Below, piece after piece: positions 58,994 through 64,000 of a DNA stretch of 64,000 nt; position 1 is the first letter of the stretch, and each line of letters begins with the position of its first letter. The position numbers were made by a program, and so were the translations under genes. The stretch covers positions 1 through 64,000 of the forward strand of contig JAIYDD010000190.1 of the NCBI GenBank assembly GCA_027487675.1. Direction: 5' to 3'. This stretch comes from Acetobacteraceae bacterium (GTDB taxonomy: Bacteria > Pseudomonadota > Alphaproteobacteria > Acetobacterales > Acetobacteraceae). Under the pieces are notes generated by a model. That model searched no databases. It worked only from the letters and a program-made list of their open reading frames with translations, and was not told the DNA's origin.

Positions 58994-60478
58994 ATGGCAT
59001 CGGGCAGCGGCCGCATCGTGATCATCGGCGCCGGGATGGGCGGGCTGGTTGCCGCCGCCCTGCTGGCCGCGCGCGGGCGCGAGGTGCTGGTGCTGGACCG
59101 CGCGCCCGTGGCCGGCGGCAAGGTCCGCCAGGTGACGGTGGGCGGCGCGGCGGTGGAGGCCGGGCCCGCCCTGCTGACCCTGCCCGAGGTGTTCCGTGCC
59201 GTCTTCGACGCCGCCGGCGGCTCGCTGGACGCCGAGGTCGCGCTGCATCCGCAGCCGCTGCTGGCGCGGCATCTCTGGACGGATGGCGCGCGGCTCGACC
59301 TGTTCGCGGACGCCGCGCGCTCGGCCGACAGCGTGGGCGCCTTCGCGGGCGCCGCCGCTTCGCGCGGCTATGCCGCCTTCCGGGAAAGGGCGCGGCGCAT
59401 CTACCAGGCGCTGGAAGGCCCCTACCTGCACGCCCAGCGCCCGGGCGCGATCGAGCTGGCGGCGAAGGCGGGGCTGCGCGGGCTGCTCGGCGCCTCTCCC
59501 TTCTCGACGCTGTGGGACGCGCTCGGCGAGCATTTCGCCGATCCCCGGCTGCGCCAGGCCTTCGCGCGGGTCGCGACCTATGTGGGGTCCTCGCCGATGC
59601 AGGCGCCGGCCACCCTGATGCTGATCGCGCATGTCGAGCATCTCGGCGTCTTCGCGGTGGAGGGCGGCATGGCGCGGCTGGTCGCGGCGCTGGAAGGGCT
59701 GGCGCGGCGGCACGGCGCGGCCTTCCGGCTCGGCACCCCCGCCGCGGAGATCCTGGCCGCGGGCGGGCGGGCCAGCGGCGTGCGGCTGGCCGATGGCGAG
59801 GTGCTGCCGGCCGCCACGGTGGTCGCGGCCTGCGACGCGGCGGCGCTCGGCGCGGGCCGGCTGGGCGCGGCCGCGGCGCGGGCGGTGGACGCGCTGCCGG
59901 CGGCCCGGCGGTCCTTCTCCGCCGTCACCTGGGCGATGCGGGCGAAGGTCTCGGGCGTGCAGCCGGCGTTGCAGACCGTCTGCCACCCGGCCGACGCGGC
60001 GGCGGAATACGCCGATCTCGGCTACCGCGCGCGGCTGCCGGCGGCGCCGACGGTGACGCTCTGGGCGCAGGACCGCGCGGCCGGCGCGGCGACGCCGGAG
60101 GGGGCGGAGCGGCTGCTGGCGATGGTCAGCGCCCCCGCCCGCGCCGACACCCGGCCGCCGGCGGCCGAGGCCATCGCGGCCTGCGGGGAGACCGCCTTCG
60201 CGCAGCTGGCGCAGGCCGGGCTCGCGGTCGGGCGCGACGCGGCGGCCGAGATCGTCATCGGGCCGGCGGAGTTCGAGCGGCTCCATCCCGGCAGCGGCGG
60301 CGCGCTCTACGGCGCGGCGGTGCACGGGCTGCAGGCGGCCTTCAGCCGGCCGGGCGCGGCGACGCGCCTGCCCGGCCTCTACCTTGCGGGCGGCAGCGCG
60401 CATCCCGGGGCGGGCGTGGCGATGGCCGCGCTGTCCGGGCGGCTGGCCGCGGCGCGGATCCTGGGAGAGCGTGGATGA
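58994..60478 (+). CDS. crtD: Carotenoid 3,4-desaturase (CrtD type)
   Basis: 494-residue phytoene-desaturase-family flavoprotein. The FAD fold IVIIGAGMGGLVAAALLAARG is at the N-terminus, VAGGKVRQV follows, ATYVGSSPMQAPATL near residue 195 and the C-terminal GLYLAGGSAHPGAGVAMAALSGRLAA are diagnostic. Adjacent CrtC and PpsR argue for CrtD, which makes the terminal 3,4 double bond of hydroxylated carotenoids, over CrtI. It overlaps crtC by four bases (ATGA). Confidence 0.9.
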   Translation: MASGSGRIVIIGAGMGGLVAAALLAARGREVLVLDRAPVAGGKVRQVTVGGAAVEAGPALLTLPEVFRAVFDAAGGSLDAEVALHPQPLLARHLWTDGARLDLFADAARSADSVGAFAGAAASRGYAAFRERARRIYQALEGPYLHAQRPGAIELAAKAGLRGLLGASPFSTLWDALGEHFADPRLRQAFARVATYVGSSPMQAPATLMLIAHVEHLGVFAVEGGMARLVAALEGLARRHGAAFRLGTPAAEILAAGGRASGVRLADGEVLPAATVVAACDAAALGAGRLGAAAARAVDALPAARRSFSAVTWAMRAKVSGVQPALQTVCHPADAAAEYADLGYRARLPAAPTVTLWAQDRAAGAATPEGAERLLAMVSAPARADTRPPAAEAIAACGETAFAQLAQAGLAVGRDAAAEIVIGPAEFERLHPGSGGALYGAAVHGLQAAFSRPGAATRLPGLYLAGGSAHPGAGVAMAALSGRLAAARILGERG

Positions 60479-61452
60479 GCCTGGCCGACCTCGAAGCGGC
60501 GCCGCCGCGCCTGGCGCGGGGCTGGGAATTCGACCAGCCGGTGGGCAAGCGCGGCTATGTCTGGTGGTACCTCGACGCGCTGTCGGATGATGGCCGGCAC
60601 GGCATCACCATCATCGCCTTCATCGGCACGGTGTTCTCCCCCTGGTATGCGCTGGCCCGCATGGCCGAGGGCGGCACCGGCGGCGACCCGCACGAGCATT
60701 GCTGCCTGAACGTCGCGCTGTACGGCTCGCCCCGACGCTGGGCGATGACGGACCGGCGCAGCAGCGCGCTGCGGCGGGGGCCGGACTCCCTGACCATCGG
60801 GCGGAGCGGGCTGGAATGGGACGGCACGACGCTGACCGTGCGGATCGAGGAGGTGACGGCGCCCATCCCCTCGCGCCTGCGCGGCGTGGTGCGCCTGACG
60901 CCGCGCGCGCTGTCGACGCGCAGCTTCGTCCTGGACAGCCACGGGCGCCACCGCTGGCACCCGATCGCGGCACGATCCCGCGTGGAGGTGGCGCTGGAAC
61001 GGCCGTCCCTGCGCTGGTCGGGCAACGCCTATTTCGACACCAACGCGGGCTCCGCGCCGCTGGAACAGGATTTTGCCAGCTGGGACTGGTGCCGGGCGCC
61101 GATGCGGGACGAGACGGCTATTCTGTACAACACGCGGCGACGCGACGGCACGCAGCAATCGCTGGCGCTGCGCGTCGCCGATGATGGCAGCGTGACGGAT
61201 TTCGACCCGCCGCAGCCCGTCGAACTGCCGAAGACGCTGTGGCGCATCGCACGGCCCACGCGCGCGGAAGGCGGACAGGCGCGCGTGGTGCGGACGCTGG
61301 AGGACACGCCTTTCTATTCGCGCTCCGAACTGCGCACGCGGCTGCTGGGGCAGGAAGCAACGGCGGTGCACGAGAGCCTGTCGCTCGACCGGTTCAAGTC
61401 GCCGGCGATGTTCCTGATGCTGCCGTTCAAGGTGCCGCGGACGCTGGGGTGA
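60475..61452 (+). CDS. crtC: Carotenoid 1,2-hydratase (hydroxyneurosphene synthase)
   Basis: 325-residue CrtC. GKRGYVWWYLDALSDDGRHGITIIAFIGTVFSPWY (in halves: YVWWYLDALSDDG, ITIIAFIGTVFSP) and ARMAEGGTGGDPHEHCCLNVALYG are family signatures, with WHPIAARSRVEV and GNAYFDTNAGSAPLE later. It adds water to the 1,2 double bond of linear carotenoids, the first step to spheroidene or spirilloxanthin-type pigments. Coupled to crtD; likely repressed by PpsR in oxygen or light, which is inference. Confidence 0.93.
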   Translation: MSLADLEAAPPRLARGWEFDQPVGKRGYVWWYLDALSDDGRHGITIIAFIGTVFSPWYALARMAEGGTGGDPHEHCCLNVALYGSPRRWAMTDRRSSALRRGPDSLTIGRSGLEWDGTTLTVRIEEVTAPIPSRLRGVVRLTPRALSTRSFVLDSHGRHRWHPIAARSRVEVALERPSLRWSGNAYFDTNAGSAPLEQDFASWDWCRAPMRDETAILYNTRRRDGTQQSLALRVADDGSVTDFDPPQPVELPKTLWRIARPTRAEGGQARVVRTLEDTPFYSRSELRTRLLGQEATAVHESLSLDRFKSPAMFLMLPFKVPRTLG

Positions 61453-61722
61453 GGTGGTGCGTGCGAGGCTCCGCCTCGCGCTCCGCCAGGGGCCCTGCCC
61501 CGTCGGACGCAGTGCGTCCGACCCCGGCAAGGGGCAGGGCCTCTTGCAGCCCCTTTCGTTTTTCGCTGGCGCCGGTCCAGGGCGGCAGCCCTGGTGGTGG
61601 GGGGCTACGGGGGGCAGGCGAAGCCTCCCCCCGGGGCCACAAGGCGCTGTCTCAACCGAAGCTTCGCACGTAGGAGGCAACGCCTTCCCCCTGGGCCACG
61701 CGACGCCGCCGCCCTGCAGGCG
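61453..61722. repeat. Convergent junction with the right copy of the dispersed module
   Basis: 61463-61640 matches 54398-54562 in the same orientation: gcgaggctccgcctcgcgctccgccaggggc (given here only as gcgaggctccgcctcgcgct), a variant insert gtcggacgcagtgcgtccgac, caaggggcagggcctcttg, TTTCGTTTTTC, gccggtccagggcggcagcc, ggtggtggggggctacgggg and gcgaagcctccccccgggg. Another short piece follows (ggaggcaacgccttcccc at 61673). No gene in the 270 bases. It separates the converging crtC and ATP-grasp genes. Confidence 0.85.
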
Positions 61723-62853
61723 TCAGTCGTACCAGCCCACATCCAGCGTCGCGACCTCGCCGAAGGGCACGCGTTTCCGCGCGGCCTCGCGCATGATGGG
61801 CCAGGCGGTCCAGGGCATGGTCAGCAGCGGCGCGGGGTCGGACCAACGCCAGCAGACATCGGGCGTGGTGACCAGGTTCCGCAGGTTGCGGGCGAAGCCG
61901 CCGCCGCGCCGGAACAGGCTGAGCTGCGTCTCGGTCAGGCAGGACCAGAATTGCTGCAGGCGGCGCGCGGCGCGGAAGCGGATCGGCGGGGCGCCATCGG
62001 GGTCCAGGATGGCGCGGGCGACGTCGGCGGGTTCCAGGAAGTGCAGGCCGCTGGTGGTGCGCGGGTTGCATTCGATGCCGAAGGGGCGGCCGGTGTCGTC
62101 CTCGCGCAGGTCGAAGGACAGGAAGCCGGACCAGCGTGTGGCGGCGGCGAAGCGCGCGGCCCAGGCTTCGATGGCGGGGTGGTCCACGCGTTCGAAGGCC
62201 ACCGCGACGGTGCCGCCGAACTGCACGCCGCGATAGATCGCGGTGGCGAGCACGCGGCCTTCGTGGACCAGGGAGCAGGTGCTGAATTCCTCGCCCGCGA
62301 CGAAGCGCTGGACCACATGCGGCACGGCGGGATCGGGCGGCGGCAAGGGCGCGCCGGCGTCCAGCACGCGCACGCCGCGGCCGGAGCAGGAATGCACGGG
62401 CTTGACCACGACGCGCGCGGTGCGGGCGAGCGCCTCGGCCTGCGGCGTGCCGAGGGCGTGGGTTTCGGGCACGTCGAGGCCGAAGCGGGTGGCGGCCTCG
62501 GCGAAGCCGCCCTTGTGGTGCAGCGGCAGCAGGGTGTCGGGCGGCATGGTCAGCACGCGCACGCCGTGCGGCAGCAGGGGGGGCAGGTGGGCGACGTGCA
62601 TCGTCTCCTCGGAGACGGGCAGGACGAGGGTCGCGCCGGTGTCGCGCACGGCCTGGGCGAGCGCTTCGAGGTAGGCCTGCTTGCCCTCGGCCGGCGCGGG
62701 GGTGCGGATGCTCTGCGCCACGCTGCGCGAGGCGCCCGCCAGGTGCCGCGCATGCGGCTCCGCGATGATCACCTTGTGCCCCAGTTCGTGAAACCCCCTG
62801 GCCAGATCAAGAGACTTCGGCAGCCGCCCCAGCGTGATGAGGACGGTCGCCAA
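61723..62853 (-). CDS. ATP-grasp family ligase
   Basis: 376 residues from TTG at 62853 (a GTG at 62940 would add 29 residues encoded by GC-rich repeat DNA and overlap the P450 stop). N-terminal pre-ATP-grasp domain (VLITLGRLPKSLDLARGFHELG, AGASRSVAQSIRTP), VVVKPVHSCSGRGVRVLD (ATP loop), HVVQRFVAGEEFSTCSLVH, and GIECNPRTTSGLHF with the metal-binding Glu/Asn. It should form an amide or thioester bond by an acyl-phosphate; acceptor and substrate are unknown. Lies between crtC and a P450, all near carotenoid genes. Confidence 0.8.
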   Translation of the reverse strand: MATVLITLGRLPKSLDLARGFHELGHKVIIAEPHARHLAGASRSVAQSIRTPAPAEGKQAYLEALAQAVRDTGATLVLPVSEETMHVAHLPPLLPHGVRVLTMPPDTLLPLHHKGGFAEAATRFGLDVPETHALGTPQAEALARTARVVVKPVHSCSGRGVRVLDAGAPLPPPDPAVPHVVQRFVAGEEFSTCSLVHEGRVLATAIYRGVQFGGTVAVAFERVDHPAIEAWAARFAAATRWSGFLSFDLREDDTGRPFGIECNPRTTSGLHFLEPADVARAILDPDGAPPIRFRAARRLQQFWSCLTETQLSLFRRGGGFARNLRNLVTTPDVCWRWSDPAPLLTMPWTAWPIMREAARKRVPFGEVATLDVGWYD

Positions 62854-62918
62854 CTGATGCCGGGGTCCGGGGGGCGGCGCGCCCCCCGGCCGGGGTGCGG
62901 GGCGGAGCCCCGCGTCCT

Positions 62919-64000
62919 TTATGCCTTGGTCACCCGACACATCACCTGCTCCGCCGGACGTGTCGTGAGTCGCGCCGCCGGCCTGATGCGGTGTGGCGCC
63001 TCGACCTGCCAGTCGAAGTGCCGGAACAGTCGCGCGATGAGCAGTGTCGCTTCCACGGTCGCGAAGGCCGCGCCCGCGCAGATGCGCGGCCCGATGCCGA
63101 AGGGGATGTAGGCGCCGGGCGTCATCTCCTTCTCCCGTTCCGGCAGGAAGCGGTCGGGGTCGAACAGGTTCGGGTCCTTCCAGTAGCCGCGGTGCCGGTG
63201 CAGCACCCAGGGTGCGACCATGACCAGCGCGCCGCGCTTGACCTTGTAGGTGCCGAGCGTCGTCGCCGCGTTGGCGATGCGCGGCAGGAAGGTGATGGGC
63301 GGATACAGGCGCAGCGTCTCGCGGAACACGTTGCGCACCAGGGTCAGGCGCTTGGTGTGCTCGAAGGTGATAACGCCGCCTTGCGTGACCTCCTCGATCT
63401 CCGCGCGGAGGCGCGCGACCAGGCCGGGCTGCATGGCCAGGATCGCGAAGGCCCAGGTGAGCGCGCTGGCGCTGGTCTCGTGGCCGGCGAGGAACATCAC
63501 GCCGAGTTGGTCGATCAGCTCTTCCCGCGTGAAGCCCGGGCCGCCGTCCAGGCCGCGCGCGGCGATGATGGCGGCGGCGATGTCGTCGAAGCGCGCGCCG
63601 GCGGCGAGGTGCCGGTCCAGCAATTCGCCGAGGTGGCCGCGGATCAGCCGGCAGGCCTCCAGCACATGGGCGCGCTGCGGCACCTTCGTCCAGGCGCGGT
63701 CCATGATGAGGCGGCGAAACTCCACCTGCGCGACGCTGCGTTCGAAGATGGTGAAGGCGTCGAAAACGTCATGCGCGGTGCGGGTCTCGAGCGTGGTGGA
63801 GAAGACAGTGCGGCAGATGATGTCGGCCGTCAGGTGGCTCATCATCAGGTCGAGCGAGAAGGTTTTGCCGGCCTCCGCGTGCTGCGCCAGCGTCTCTTCC
63901 GCCAGGTCGCAGCCCGCCTGCATGTCAGGGAAGGCGCGGTTGACGCGCATGTGCGACAGCGCCGGGTCGATCATCCGGCGCTGGCGCTGCCAGGTGGCGC
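62919..64000 (-). CDS. Cytochrome P450, 5' part outside the window
   Basis: The frame is open from the stop at 62919 to the right edge (about 360 residues), so the N-terminus is missing. Helix-C remnant ATWQRQRRMIDP at the edge, I-helix AGHETSASALTWAF, ExxR in FRETLRLYPP, and the heme loop FGIGPRICAGAAFATVE with Cys ligand are all intact. Its 3' end overlaps the upstream alternative start of the ATP-grasp gene, so the two are likely one transcript. Monooxygenase of unknown substrate; carotenoid or lipid is possible from the neighbourhood. Confidence 0.9.
   Translation of the reverse strand, partial: ATWQRQRRMIDPALSHMRVNRAFPDMQAGCDLAEETLAQHAEAGKTFSLDLMMSHLTADIICRTVFSTTLETRTAHDVFDAFTIFERSVAQVEFRRLIMDRAWTKVPQRAHVLEACRLIRGHLGELLDRHLAAGARFDDIAAAIIAARGLDGGPGFTREELIDQLGVMFLAGHETSASALTWAFAILAMQPGLVARLRAEIEEVTQGGVITFEHTKRLTLVRNVFRETLRLYPPITFLPRIANAATTLGTYKVKRGALVMVAPWVLHRHRGYWKDPNLFDPDRFLPEREKEMTPGAYIPFGIGPRICAGAAFATVEATLLIARLFRHFDWQVEAPHRIRPAARLTTRPAEQVMCRVTKA

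Overview
The window is about 64 kb of very GC-rich chromosomal DNA, densely coded on both strands. Gene content and order suggest an alphaproteobacterium, most likely of the Acetobacteraceae/Rhodospirillales group (Roseomonas-like). Supporting features are the block hldD-lgt-methyltransferase-pgeF, the ilvE / MarR / OmpR / EnvZ-type block, COQ9, UbiK and YbjN-type proteins, PhaR, and many ATGA or GTGA start/stop overlaps. CrtC and CrtD beside PpsR, a bacteriophytochrome and its heme oxygenase indicate a purple-bacterial phototroph, probably aerobic anoxygenic. The taxonomic call is inference; no rRNA lies in the window. I found no tRNA, rRNA, CRISPR array, phage gene or transposase.

Left part (1-25.7 kb) is mostly housekeeping: a pterin reductase-like SDR with folB, uvrC, pgsA, moaD/moaE, a hybrid sensor kinase, ilvE divergent from a MarR/response regulator/kinase block, an FkbM methyltransferase, a phasin, COQ9, proC, YbjN, UbiK, then hldD-lgt-midA-like-pgeF-lipoprotein-prs.

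Middle part (25.7-44.4 kb) is catabolic: a DUF35 protein with a thiolase-like protein that lacks the usual cysteine, homogentisate dioxygenase and fumarylacetoacetase for tyrosine breakdown, and an acyl-CoA block running from an AMP-dependent ligase and exporter to an ADP-forming ligase, MaoC hydratase, two-subunit CoA transferase, crotonase and amidase. After these come small enzymes (GST, GloB, methyltransferases).

Right part (44.4-64 kb) holds an orphan CheZ whose tail resembles the start of FliM, an SMP-30 protein, a polyhydroxyalkanoate locus (phaA, a PhaC-like hydrolase, a repeat-rich partner, phaR), a metallopeptidase with a DUF2786 protein, an aromatic-ring hydroxylase, and the light-control block ppsR-bphP-bphO divergent from crtD-crtC. 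An ATP-grasp enzyme and a truncated cytochrome P450 follow at the edge.

Two patterns run across the window. Convergent gene junctions longer than about 140 bases are filled with dispersed GC-rich palindromic modules, and two copies of one module, in the same orientation, bracket the whole ppsR-bphP-bphO/crtDC block. Two divergent junctions carry short tandem repeats of 26 and 28 bases, the first running into a putative hldD promoter. The best candidates for new biology are the photoreceptor-repressor operon with a cysteine-free PpsR and a kinase-less phytochrome, the ATP-grasp/P450 pair beside crtC, the CheZ with a FliM-like tail, and the heavily overlapping PHA gene pair.
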